Made by a program: the position numbers and the translations under genes. A DNA stretch of 64,000 bases from Microdochium bolleyi (lineage: Eukaryota; Ascomycota; Sordariomycetes; Xylariales; Microdochiaceae), in contig KQ964246.1 in the NCBI GenBank assembly GCA_001566295.1, forward strand, positions 3,906,001-3,970,000, in the 5' to 3' direction. Of this stretch, positions 1 through 10,484 are shown in pieces. Below the pieces are notes generated by a model. It ran no database searches, was not told the origin of the DNA, and worked only from the letters and a program-made list of their open reading frames with translations. Within the stretch, counting starts at the first letter, position 1. The number at the start of each line of letters is the position of its first letter.

Positions 1-1978
1 ACGCCGATCAGCGTCACCGTCGCGGCCTCGTTCTCCTGCAGCACGTACCCGCCTTTCGCGACCAGGTCCCGCCGCGACCGGCCCGCCTGCTGCTGCTGCT
101 GCTGCGGCAGCGCGTGCCTGCTCGTCGAGATGATGCTCGGCGTGCCCTTTGCCTGGATCGCGGCCTGCCAGCAGCCCGCCGTCTCCTCGCTGTCGCCCGG
201 CCGGAAGAAGAGCAGGTTCGGCATGGCGCGGAACAGCGCGGCGAGCTCGATGGGCTGGTGCGTGGGGCCGTCCTCGCCCATGCCGATGCTGTCGTGCGTG
301 GCGGCGTGGATGACCTGCAGGCGCTGCAGGGCGCCCATGCGCACCGCGGGCGCGGCGTAGAGGTAGAACATGAAAAAGGACGACGTCACGGGGAGGAAGG
401 TGCCGGGTGAGAAGGCGGCGAGGCCGTTGGCGATGGCGGCCATGGCGTGCTCCCGGACGCCGTAGTGGATGTAGCGCCCGGCGTAGTCGCCGTTGATGCC
501 GCACTCGGTGCGCAGCTCCGGGTGCTGGAAGTCCACCTTGCCCGGCCAGTCCATGTACACGGACGGCGTGAGGTCCGCGGTGCCGACGATGAAGGAGTCG
601 ATCTTCTCGGCGAGCGGGTTGAGCACGAGCCCGTTGGCGGCGCGCGTCGCGGTGGGCTTGTCGGGGAAGGAGGACGGGATGAGGGTGCTCCAGTCGGAGG
701 GCAGCTCGCCGTTGCGGCGGGCGGCGAAGCGCGCGGCGAGGTCCGGGTGTGCCTTCTCGTACGCGGCCAGCAGCTCGTCGTACTCCTGCACCCACTTCTG
801 GCCGCGCTCCGGCAGGCCGCGGAAGAACTGCCGGGTCTCGTCGCCGATGACGAAGTGCTGCTCCGGGTCGAATCCTTCCTTCTTCTTCATGTTGGCGACG
901 TCGTCGGCGCCAAAGGCCGCGCCGTGCGCGGGGGCCGTACCCGCGACTTTGCTGCCCAGGCCGATGGTGGTCTTGATGTTGATGAACGTGGGCTTGTCCC
1001 TCGACCGCCGCGCAGTCTGCAGCGCCTCGACGATGCCCGCGATGTCGTAGTTGCCGTCCTCGATTTCGAGCACGTCCCACCCGCAGGCGCGCATCTTGTC
1101 GTTGACGTTCTCCGTGTTGGTTAGGTCGACAGAGCCGTCGCAGGTGACCTGGTTGTTGTCGTACATGACGGTCAGGTTGTTGAGCCGCCAGTGGCCCGCG
1201 AGGGAGATGGCCTCGAGGGCAACGCCCTCCTGCAGGCACGCGTCGCCGATCATGCACCAGGTGTGGTTGTCGACGACGTCGAAGCCGGGTTTGTTGAAGG
1301 TGGCCGCGAGATTCTTGGTCGCCATGGCCAGGCCGACGGCATTGGCGATGCCCTGGCCGAGGGGCCCGGTGGTGACCTCGATTCCTTCGTGCTCGATCTC
1401 GGGGTGGCCAGGGCACAGGGCGTCGGTCCGCTCCGAGTGGTACGACATGAGCTGCTCCATCGTCATGTCGCGGTAGCCGGTGAGGTGGAGGAAGCAGTAT
1501 TGGAACAAGCACGTGTGACCTGTGAAGCGAGAAGCGAGAAGCTGTGAGCTTATGTTGTTGCTGTTGTGGCAGGCGGAGAGGAGAGGATGCCTACCATTTG
1601 AAAGAACAAACCGATCGCGATTGAAGAATGTGGGAGTGTGAGGGGCGTACTTCATGGCGTACTTCCACAGGGCCATGCCGATGGCAGCCATGCCAATGGC
1701 GCCACTTTTGTGCTTGTTAGTATTGTGCTGGCGGTCGTGAAGGAGACAAGAGGGACTCACCCAGGATGCCCGCCCTTGAACTGCTGGCAGAGGTCGGCGA
1801 CCAAGATGCGGAAGGTCTTGAGGACGAGGGGATGGACGGCCTTGTCGGCCTCTAATGAGATGCTGACATCGCGTGGCTCGGCAGGCTTGGTGGTGGTTTT
1901 TGAGGCGAAGACAGAGGGAGCAGAGCCCTCGGAAGGGCCCTCGTCCTTGCTGATGGGGGTGAGGACACCAGGAGCCAT
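1..1978 (-). CDS. Dihydroxyacetone synthase-like transketolase (C-terminus beyond window)
   Basis: A thiamine-diphosphate transketolase, predicted to move a two-carbon unit from xylulose 5-phosphate to formaldehyde or an aldose phosphate. Exons on the minus strand are 1978-1761, 1704-1595 and 1519-1, with GT-AG introns; the first intron has a TACTAAC branch site. About 615 residues are visible. Motifs in order: GGHPGGAIGMA, GHTCLFQY, GPLGQG, the ThDP stretch from IGDACLQEG to YDNNQVT, and the pyrimidine-domain VREHAM with the catalytic Glu. DNNQVTCDGSVDLTNTE resembles dihydroxyacetone synthases more than pentose-pathway transketolases. The usual GDG of the ThDP motif reads GDA here, and a poly-Gln stretch (LPQQQQQQAG) lies near 80-110. 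Any peroxisomal targeting tail is outside the window. The start at 1978 was chosen because a leader-like CAA-rich sequence precedes it; an in-frame upstream ATG exists near 2113. Confidence 0.87.
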
Positions 1979-2497
1979 TGCGTCGGGGTTGTGCCTTGAT
2001 GTTGTTGTTGGTGCTGTTTGGAGTAGATGCCCCTTGAGCAGCAGGAGGATGGCAAGGTCTGGATCCAGGACAGGATGAGTTGTCTTTGTTATGTTCGGAG
2101 ATCCGGCAGACATAATATTTAGCTCGGGGATGTTGCAGAGAAGCGGCAACGGACCGCACGCCCCTCGGCACCCCGACCGGGATGCCCAAAGGGGAAATAG
2201 GAAGCGCTGCGGGGACTGCCCCACACTGGGCGGGCAGCCCTTTGCGGGGTTTCCGGGCCAGACCCTGAATCGGGCGTCTCCAACCACTCTCTCAGCGCAT
2301 CCAACATTAGGGTAAAGTACGTATCCAGCAACTCAAGGCGCCGCCCTCGAGCCCGGTGCTCGGCCAATCCTCCATTGTTTACCCGGCCCCAGACCCAATG
2401 GCACATGCGACACTTCTCGAACCAGTACACTAGAGTCACCTTCCCACGTCTTGTACATCCCCAACACATCAGATCACCATCCACACGCGCTCCTATA
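1979..2497. promoter_or_regulatory. Shared divergent promoter with CreA-type motifs
   Basis: This 519-bp gap separates two head-to-head genes, the transketolase (left) and the polyol dehydrogenase (right). It holds three matches to the CreA/Cre-1 carbon-repressor consensus SYGGRG within 41 bp: GCGGGG at 2209-2214, CCCCAC (reverse orientation) at 2219-2224 and GCGGGG at 2244-2249. A CCAAT box lies at 2364-2368. The matches are seen directly; binding and repression are inferred. Confidence 0.5.
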
Positions 2498-3795
2498 ATG
2501 ACCGTCGTCCCAACCACCAACGGCACTGCCGCCAGCACCCTCATTCCGTCGCATCCAAACCCTTCATTACAGGTCACGGCCGATCACAAGCTCAAGCTCG
2601 TCGAGGCACCTGTCCACGAGCCGGGTCCAGGCGAGGTCCTTCTACACATCAAGACGACCGGCATCTGCGGGTGAGGTCCTTCCATTCGTCGGCGGAGACA
2701 TATCCCGAGAACAGCATTGCTGACACTCCGCGCACTTTGCCCTGCAGGTCCGATATCCACTTCTGGAAGACCGGCCGGATAGGATCGCTTGTTGTCGAGG
2801 GAGACTGCATCCTTGGCCATGAAGCTGCCGGTCTCGTCCTCAAGCTCGGCGAGGGCGTCGACAACCTCCAAGTCGGTACGTCTGTCCTATGAACTCACGA
2901 CGACTGCATTGCCAGACACTCTCGACTAATCATCGCTCCCACTCCACCTCCCAAAGGCGACAGAGTTGCCATCGAACCCGGCATGCCCTGCGAAAACTGC
3001 TGGCTCTGCCGCGAGGGCCGGTACAACCTCTGCGAGGACGTCGCCTTCTCCGGCGTGTACCCGCACCACGGCACCCTCCAGCGCTACAAGACACACAAGG
3101 CAAAGTGGCTCTACAAGCTGCCCGACACCGTGAGCTGGGCCGAGGCCGCGCTGCTCGAGCCACTCAGCGTCGTCCTCCACGGCGTCAAGACATGCGGCCT
3201 GAGCCTCGGCCGGCCCGCGCTCGTCTGCGGCGCGGGGCCTATCGGCCTCATCGCCCTCGCCGCCGCCCGCGCGTCCGGCGCGCACCCGATCGTCGTGACG
3301 GACCTCGAGCCCAAACGTCTCGCGTTCGCCAAGGAGTTCGTCCCCTCGTGCACACCCTACCAGGTCCGCCGGGACCTCGACGCCGAGGGCAACGCGTGCG
3401 AGATCCGGCGGTTGTTCGGTGCCGAGAGCTTCGAGTACCACGCGCCGCCCAGCGTGCTCGAGTGCACGGGCGTCGAGAGCTCCGTGGTGACGGCGGCGCA
3501 CGCGGTGCGCCGCGGCGGCGTCGTCTGCGTCATCGGCGTGGGCAAGTCCGTCATGAACAACCTGCCGTTCATGCACATCTCGCTCGCCGAGATCGACCTG
3601 CGCTTCATCAACCGCTACCGCGACACGTGGCCCGCGGGGATTCAGTGCCTCGCCGGCGGGGTGCTCGACCTCAAGAGGCTCGTCACGCACACGCTCCCGC
3701 TCGAGCGCGCCCTCGAGGCCATGGAGATATGCTCCGACACGGCCAACGGGAGCATCAAGATCCAGATCGTGGACGAGGTGGACGCGGCGATATGA
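2498..3795 (+). CDS. Zinc-dependent polyol dehydrogenase, L-arabinitol 4-/xylitol dehydrogenase type
   Basis: A medium-chain dehydrogenase expected to oxidise a sugar alcohol (L-arabinitol, xylitol or sorbitol) to the ketose with NAD+. Exons 2498-2670, 2748-2875 and 2957-3795 give 379 residues. Visible features: catalytic zinc ligands in GICGSD and GHEAAG, the structural-zinc Cys cluster PCENCWLCREGRYNLC, the Glu of LLEPLSV, and the Rossmann motif GAGPIG. The Asp of VVTDLEPKR ends the second strand, which favours NAD over NADP. The end segment with WPAGIQ and LVTHTLPLE matches the fungal L-arabinitol dehydrogenase pattern. ATG 2498 sits after a pyrimidine/A-rich leader; an in-frame ATG at 2375 would add 41 unlikely residues. 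Substrate choice within the family cannot be told from sequence alone. The divergent transketolase and nearby sugar transporter fit pentose/polyol use. Confidence 0.85.
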
Positions 3796-5226
3796 GAAGG
3801 TTTGGGGGGTCGCCTTGGGTACTGCAGAATAGATTGTAATTTAGAGCGTTGTTGGTAGACATGACCTCGTCGCTGGACGGCACAATGAGTAGGTCTGTGG
3901 CGCATCAAGCCTGCTCGAGTCTTGATGGTGACTACCGCCTTGGGTAGGCCCTCTCTGCTTATCTCTCGAGCACGCATCTTGAGCCATGCGAAAAATAGCA
4001 CCCCCTCTTTCCCATGGCTCGTGCTACAGAGGGGCGAAATTGCCATGGCCCAGCCCGCCTCGGAGTGCTTCAGGTTGCCTCTTTCAGCACAACTGCATGG
4101 CCCGATCCACAACCATCCTACCGAGGTGGGGCCCTTTCCGAATCGGGCAAACTTCGAGACCCGAAAGCGCGCTAGCGTGCTTTGGGCAATCCCGATGGCT
4201 CTCTATGTCTGCGCTGATCCGAGCGGACCTTATTCCCGCGCGCGAGGTAGAGAGAGTTTCGGGCGTGCATGATTACGATAACGGCATTCAACACCGCCGA
4301 AGTTACTGAACGACTCCTTGGGTATCCTCAAGAGTGACGGCCACGGGGCTAGGGTTTGTCCCATGTAAGATAGGCAGCAGTTATACCTCGACAGAAGGGG
4401 CCTCTATGAAGTATATCATTGGTTCCTTATGTGGTGGGAGGAGCCGGTACGCTTCCACTCTGTAACGAAAGGTGCAGGAGTATAAGGGGAGAAATTAAAA
4501 CCAAAATTCCAAGGTCTCGTTTCCCATATCGAAAGAATCTCGGGCCCGAGCAATGACGGATTCATGACAGAACTAAAACTTCCGAGGTCTGTCGAACCTC
4601 TGTATCTAGCGTGCGCGGGCGGAATTGTTCGTTGCGGAAGCGCATTAACGATAATGAGAATAACGTATCTTTCTTAGGCACTGGCAGTGACAGTTTTGAT
4701 TATACATATTACGGACTAGTTATATACTATGCTGACAGATACTTGGTAAAAAAGCTGCCATACTCAGATCTACGCTCTCTTAATTGTTATCCACAAATGG
4801 GCAAAAACTCAGATAGTAAGCAATAAGGCTATTGCAAGTAATGTCCCTACGCTCGAGAGAGCCTGAAATTAGTGGTTCAAACAGTGGTAATCAATAATCG
4901 TCTGTTTTATAGAAAAGTTCTAAAGGAGTAACTACGAGCTCTTGAGCTCGGTTCATGAGCTCTCACGGAGTTCAGAATACGAATCAGCGGTGCCAGAGTA
5001 CCACCGGCACGTACTTTACCTTCTCGATGTCACATTAGCTGTATTTCACATTTGTGGGATTGTGATTCATGATTGTATTGATGAGTCTGTAAAATATAGT
5101 ATTGAACAGACAATAAACATATAAAGCCTCCGCTAGGACCCTTTGAAATGTTTTATTCTTAGAGCGCTATTGATCTTTTCCATAATTCCGCCGTCTGGAC
5201 GAAAAGCATGCTTGCACAAAGCCGTC
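3796..5226. other. Gene-free convergent gap with AT-rich part
   Basis: This 1.4-kb space lies between the converging polyol dehydrogenase and sugar transporter genes. No coding frame looks real. The first half has ordinary composition; from about 4480 to 5220 the DNA is clearly richer in A/T than its surroundings and has only short chance frames. A small perfect inverted repeat, CGAGCTC-TT-GAGCTCG, lies at 4935-4950. It could be a worn mobile-element relic, but no terminal repeats or transposase similarity can be seen. Confidence 0.4.
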
Positions 5227-6824
5227 TTAGACCGTTTCCTTGCGAGCCCGTGGTGAGTTCTCGACCTCGGTAATGTCCGCCCCGTCCTTGTTGTCACCCG
5301 CAGCCTCGAGGTTGAGCATGTCGGCGCCCTTCTCAGTGCGGTCCTCGGCGCCGAACAGCTGGTCCATGTGCTCGAGAGAAACGCCTTTGGTCTCGGGGAT
5401 GAAGAACCAGACGTAAGCGGCGAGCACGATGTTGATGCCGAAGAAGAAGAAGAGGCAGCGCAGGCCCGTCTTGGCCAGGAAAGTAGGGAAGAACTGCTGG
5501 AAGACGGTGTTGGCGACGTTCTGGCACTGAGAAGCCATGCCGACGGCCTGCGAGCGGACGTTGGAGGAGAAAACTTCGGCGGTCCAAATCCATGTACAAG
5601 CGCCCCATGAGGGCTTGTAGAAGAAGATGAAGAGGAAGAGCAGGAACACGATGGCGATGGCGACGGGTTGTTCTTTGCCTCCAGTGGCGGTATCGGGCGT
5701 GGCGAGCGCTACGACGGGGACGAGCAGCATACACAGAGCCATGCCTGCAGCGCCGACGAGGAAGAGCCACCGGCGGCCGTAGCGGTCCACGGTCCAGATG
5801 GCGTTGAGGGTAAAGATAATGCCGAAGGTAGCCCACAGGGCGTTGATAAGGTTGATGGTGGACGACGAAGACCAGACCTTCTTGTAGATGGAGGTCGAGT
5901 ACGAGTTGAGCGTGCCCTGGCCCGTGAGCTGCTGGCCGACGTTGAGGATCATAGCGAGGATGAGGCGCTTGCGGATGGACCGGTCCTTGAAAAGCGCCCA
6001 GTAGCCCGGGGCGACGGCCTCCTTCTCGTACTCGATGGCGGCGCGGATCTCGAGCAGCTCGTCCTCAGCGTCCTGGGGGTTCTCGCGGATGGAGAGGAGG
6101 GTGGCGCGAGCGGCTTCGACGTTGTTGTTCTTGAGGATATGCCAGCGCGGGGACTCTGGGCAGAAGGGCAAGAGCACGATGACGATAGCCGGGATGAGGA
6201 CCTGGAACACGACGACCATACGCCAGTCCCACTCACCGAGGCTCTTGCGGTTAAGGCTGCAGGCGTAGTTAATCCAGTAGGCGACGAAGGCGCCGACGGA
6301 ATAGAATGTTTGCCAGAGGGTCATGATGTGTCCTCGGATCTGAGCAGGAGCGATCTCGTTGATGTAGACGGGGGCGGCGGTGAGGGCGAGCCCCTGGCCG
6401 ATGCCGATGAGGACGCGACCGGCGATGAAGCAGCCGATAACTCCCTGAGGCGCAAAGGCCTGCATGAAGGCGGCGACGATGGTGAAGAGGCAGCCGATGA
6501 TCATTCCCCAGCGGCGGCCGAGGTAGTCGGCGACGGGGCCGGCGAAGAAGAAGCCCGAGACGACGCCGCCGATGGTGTAGCTGGTGTTGATGAGGCCGAT
6601 GGTGTAGCTGTCGCGGTTGAGGTCGAGATTGAACCACTTGAGCCAGTTGTCGGAGCCTTGGAGGGCCTGTGAAGTGTGTCTGTCAGTATGCCCGTTGGTC
6701 TGATAGTCCAGAGAAGGGGAGTGGAGTGGCTCACGTTGAAGACGCTGGCGTCGAAGCCGTAAAGCGTCATGCAGGACGCGGCCACGAGGGCATAGTACCA
6801 GTTGAGGAGGCGTGTCTTTTCCAT
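5227..6824 (-). CDS. MFS sugar transporter (SP family)
   Basis: A 12-helix plasma-membrane sugar/H+ symporter of the fungal hexose/pentose/glucoside type. Exon 1 is 6824-6735 and exon 2 is 6666-5227, giving 509 residues. Family signatures are visible: the N-terminal helix with YGFDASVFN, GPVADYLGRRWG in the loop after helix 2, GRVLIGIGQG, PESPRWHI before the central loop, the helix-7 region GQQLTGQGTLNSYS, VDRYGRRWLF, and the C-terminal PETKGVSLEHMD. The hydrophilic tail (ENSPRARKETV) is short. The start at 6824 gives a normal N-terminus close to helix 1. It converges on the polyol dehydrogenase gene, so the local set could handle uptake plus oxidation of a pentose or polyol. The substrate is not determined. 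Confidence 0.9.
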
Positions 6825-7361
6825 GATGGCTGGTCTGAGGGGATGACTGGCTTGACTGAGGCCCTTGGGGAAGAGGAAGGAGGAGAAGGCCGGCCCTGAC
6901 GGAATGCGGATCTGCCCCGGCTTTTGAAGACGAGAGACGGAGAGACAGTTACCGCCTGGCGCTGGCCGGGGAAGCAGAGTACGGGGTCCCCAGCATTGCG
7001 GAGGCGGAGGAGCTGGGCATGTCGAGGAGATGTCAAGGAGGGCCCTGCCAAGGCGGGTCGAGCAGCCAAGCGAAGAGCCAATAACTGCCAAGGAGGGCGG
7101 CTCTCGAGGGCTCTGGCTGCCAAGCCGGCATCCACATGCCGCCAAGTCGGCCGGTGCCGGTCGCGCCTTCCGTGCCTGCAATTGGTGGGATCTCATGACC
7201 ATGATGCTAGCACCGGCCCTCTTTGACTGATTCGTGCAAGACCGTTGAGAGGACCTCTTTTGATTGGTGGAATCTGTCTGTTCCGGCCTCAGGCAGCTAG
7301 TCCGAGGAAGCCTCAAGCTAGTTCTTAACTGGATTAGCGCGAACAGCCACCACCTGCATCT
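6825..7361. promoter_or_regulatory. Upstream region of the sugar transporter gene
   Basis: A 537-bp space between the transporter start and the tail of the ABC transporter relic; both are on the minus strand, so it should hold the transporter promoter. No gene or clear regulatory motif was identified beyond GC-rich stretches. Confidence 0.4.
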
Positions 7362-8935
7362 TTACGCGTCCACGGCGGCATCAAGCGATTGCGCCAGGCA
7401 CATGGCCTGGTACGCTCCCCGCGTCCTCACCAGCTCCTCGTGCGTGCCCCTCTGCACGATCCGGCCCCCCTCAACCACAAAGATCACATCCGCCTGCCGG
7501 ATCGTGCTCAGCCTGTGCGCCACTGCGATCCTCGTGCGCCGACCGCCTCCCGTCCCAGAGCCCGCGGCGGCGTCAAGCGCCCGCTGCACCGCCTGCTCGC
7601 TGTGCGAGTCGAGCGCCGACGTCGCCTCGTCGAGCAGCAGCAGCCGCGGCGCGCCCCGCGTGCCGACACAGGTGTTGAGCCCCTCGGGCAGCGACAAGAT
7701 GAAGTCCCATGCGTCCGCCTAGCGGCACGCCTCGCAGATGGTGTCCTCGGATGCCTCTGGGGCCAGCCGCGGCTACCACCATCATTACCACCGCCAACAC
7801 CGTCGCCGAGGCCGATGACGATGTTGTCCCGCACGCAGCCCATGTACAGGGGGGGGTTCCTGCTGCACGAGGGACATGCTGCGGCGGTATTGCACTGGTG
7901 ACAAGTTGTAGTTGTCAGCCCCGTTCATGCTCACTATGCCAGAGGAGGGATCGTAGAAGCGCTGCACAAGCGAGAGGATTGTGCTCTTGCCGCAGCCCGA
8001 CGCGCCGACAAAGGCGGCGTACGAGCCCGGCCGGACAGTTAAGGACAAGTCGCGGAGCATCTTCGAGTCGGTCATGTCTCTGCTGGTATTGCTGCTTCGA
8101 GACGTGCTGTACTGCATGTCGACGTGGTCGAACTCGATCTGGACCGCCCGGGTGCCTTGTTCGCTGAGAGCAGGCGGGCCCTTGTCGCGGTTCTCGTCCG
8201 TCTCGCATATGCTCGGCTGCAGCAACCGCAGCCAGAGCATGTAGTTTGCCGTGGCCTTGCCCTTGTTGATAGAGGTCGTCCACGTGATCCACGTGAAGAA
8301 CTGCGCCGCCGCCTGCTGACCGAATACCACCGCGATGAAAATGACAAAGAACTGCGTCGTCGCGTACTCGCCGCTCGCCACCAGCCGGGAGCCGTACCAG
8401 AACCCCAGCGCCAGCACGAGGAACTCGGTGGACTGGGACAGCGAGTACGGGTCAGGGTGTATACCTACAATTTTGTCGCGGTTGGAAGCAGTTAGCTTGA
8501 TGGCTATGGGGATTCAAACATGCGGTACACATCATCACAAGCTGACACGACTGCCGGGCAGGGGAACAAGAATAGCGGCCGGGGCTGTGCACTCACCAGA
8601 CTCTTGGTGACCTTGCCCGCGATCGAGTCCAAGCTGGCGCTATACTCTGCGAGCACCGCGCGCTCGAGCGTGAGCGAACTCACAGTGCTGATTGACCCCA
8701 CCGCCTCGACGGCCAGCGCGGCGCTGCGGTCGAACTACCTCTCCGTGGCAGCCTCGAGCTTCTGGCCCAGCCGGATGCGCAGATATCCGCTCCCAGAAAT
8801 GGCCAGCAGGCCCGTGGACACTGAGCACGAGGCCGAGCTCCCACCCGAGCGCGGCGCCCAGGGCGCTCGCGGCCAGGATGTCGAAGACCACGCTTGCCAT
8901 CAGGCTCACGTTGGCAGACTGCACATATTTGCATA
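7362..8935 (-). pseudogene. ABCB-type multidrug ABC transporter remnant (second half only)
   Basis: The minus strand carries the second transmembrane domain and second nucleotide-binding domain of an ABCB/MDR transporter. Homology begins near SANVSLMASVVFDILA (about 8918) and ends in [15 protein letters not shown] and the stop at 7362. Walker A GASGCGKST and Walker [14 protein letters not shown] are present. Damage is clear: a frameshift near 8815, an in-frame TAG near 8735 within the segment around KLEAATER, a frameshift at an eight-base C run near 7851-7858, and complete loss of the LSGGQ signature block between [10 protein letters not shown] and [10 protein letters not shown]. The whole first half of the transporter is missing. 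A reading shift around the intron near 8460-8600 is also likely. It cannot encode a working pump. Confidence 0.85.
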
Positions 8936-9695
8936 GATTAGCACCTCCTCCACTGCACTGACTTTGGGACCGTGCTGATACACGGCTCGTGCCGTTTGCG
9001 TGAAGTTGTCGAACAGCCCTCGGCTCAACAAGATGAAGGATACCAGCCGCAGTTCTGATCGCCGACGTCAGCTCAAACGAGTATATATCAAGTGTGGCTC
9101 TGCGGATACAACTCACGCTCGGTCTTGGCCACTATTCCCCCAATCTCATTCCAAGTCACAGTAGAACTCGACTCCGCATTAGTGTGGTGCATGAGAGAAA
9201 GTCCAATGTCGTCCTTCTGCGCCCGGTCCACGATAGTACCCAGATGCGTAAGAGCCCCCATGAGCTGAGGATCCCGCTGCGAAGCCGCATCACGCCGCAC
9301 TGCCCGCTCCAGGACAAGTTGCTCGATACTAGCCAGGCGGCTCTCGATGCGGTCGATCTTTGTCTGGCTGTCATGACGAAATTCTGTGAGTGCCATGCAT
9401 CTAGGAACGAGCTAGATGGGCTGGTGCGGCTGCCTCCAGTGGTGCTTACTACTGTCTGGTGACCGTAACTCTGTCCCTCTCCTCCTTAGGCCGCTGCGGC
9501 AATGTCCGACATACTGCAGGGGTTCGATGCACAGTCAGTCGTGCGCAAGCATTCCCAGTAAAAGCACTGGACATGCGGCTTATAGACCACCCTGGGGCAC
9601 ATACTCAGATTCGCTGTCTTGCAAGGCCCACATGGGGAAAGTCGGTCGCATCTGATCTTCCTGGTCCGACACTCGTCACACCAGGCGGGCACCAA
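8906..9695 (-). pseudogene. Truncated Zn2Cys6 transcription factor gene fragment
   Basis: The 5' part of a fungal binuclear zinc-cluster regulator. A canonical cluster, spacing CX2CX6CX5CX2CX7C, is seen at the start (CDECRTRKIRC then SPCGPCKTANLSMC). Plausible exons are 9695-9511 (donor GTATGT), 9390-9133 and 9056-8906. The middle exon encodes a coiled-coil-like linker (KIDRIESRLASIEQLV) and the next reads LSRGLFDNFTQTARAVYQ. No ATG precedes the cluster: the frame meets TGA a few codons upstream and the expected start position reads TTG. At the other end the frame stops at 8906, exactly where ABC transporter sequence begins in another frame. About 200 residues remain, without a complete regulatory domain. 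Either a lost upstream exon supplied the start, or the start codon has mutated. Confidence 0.65.
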
Positions 9696-9713
9696 GCACC
9701 CGAGATATCAGCC

Positions 9714-10484
9714 AAGTATTCTCTTCCAGGAACTGGTCCAGTGCAGTGAAGTGGTTGGTGGTGCGTGCCGTGGAAAGGTGTTGTTTACAGCTCGCTGTGC
9801 GGCCACCCCAGAAGCCGGGCGTCGCGATCGTTTGTTGGGTTCCATCGCCGCAACGTCAGGCTGCGCGGTCCGAAGGTATTGATCGACACAGAGGGCAGCT
9901 CGGCCGGCCGAGGAACGATTTCATTCCTGGAATGACGTCCTCCAGCGATGTCTAGCCCGGAGCGCCCGCGTCCCGGGCAGAGCTCAGACCCACCTCCGCA
10001 ATCTTCTAATTTCCGGACCAATCACAGTGGATCGCAGTGGATCACGCACGAGCCATGCAACATGTTGTATACACGTGCCTTCAACAGGGTAAAATTGCCC
10101 TCCAAGTCACCCTACCTCGTGGACACGGGAACCTAAGGCAGGCAGATCTCTTGGCCTCGCGTGGCCGCCGTCCATTCGCACCGATGCACCCCTCCCTGCC
10201 GCGTTTCCGGGCTCCCGGGACCAATCAGCTACTCTTCACTAATCCTACCACGTGTGGTTATCTAGTAACCACGAGTTGCATCTTCAACAAAAGGTTCCAG
10301 CGTAGAATAAGATAAACAAGCCGCCATGTGGAGAGTCACGCCCGATCCGATTACACCATCAGTTTCAGATGCCAATAAATTACTCTATGCTTGAGAACAC
10401 TAGTTTGATCCAAATCTCAGAACTAGATATGCTAATATGATTCCCCCCCAGAGAGTCTTGAGACTTGTCCTCGCGTGCGCAGGC
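9714..10484. other. Gap between regulator relic and carboxylesterase
   Basis: About 770 bp with no credible coding frame. The right end, about 10300-10440, is A/T-rich and lies just past the carboxylesterase stop codon, consistent with that gene's 3' untranslated region. No repeat or RNA gene was seen. Confidence 0.35.

Noticed and set aside
447..1547. Long plus-strand frames opposite the transketolase
   Set aside because: They are antisense shadows of a strong GC-rich coding sequence; the minus-strand frame carries all the family motifs.
2889..3839. Arg/Pro-rich plus-strand frame across the polyol dehydrogenase
   Set aside because: It is the +1/+2 shadow of the dehydrogenase's third exon, with no domain.
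5668..6672. 334-codon acidic plus-strand frame opposite the sugar transporter
   Set aside because: Its Asp/Glu/Gly-rich composition is typical of antisense to membrane-protein coding DNA; the transporter motifs are on the other strand.
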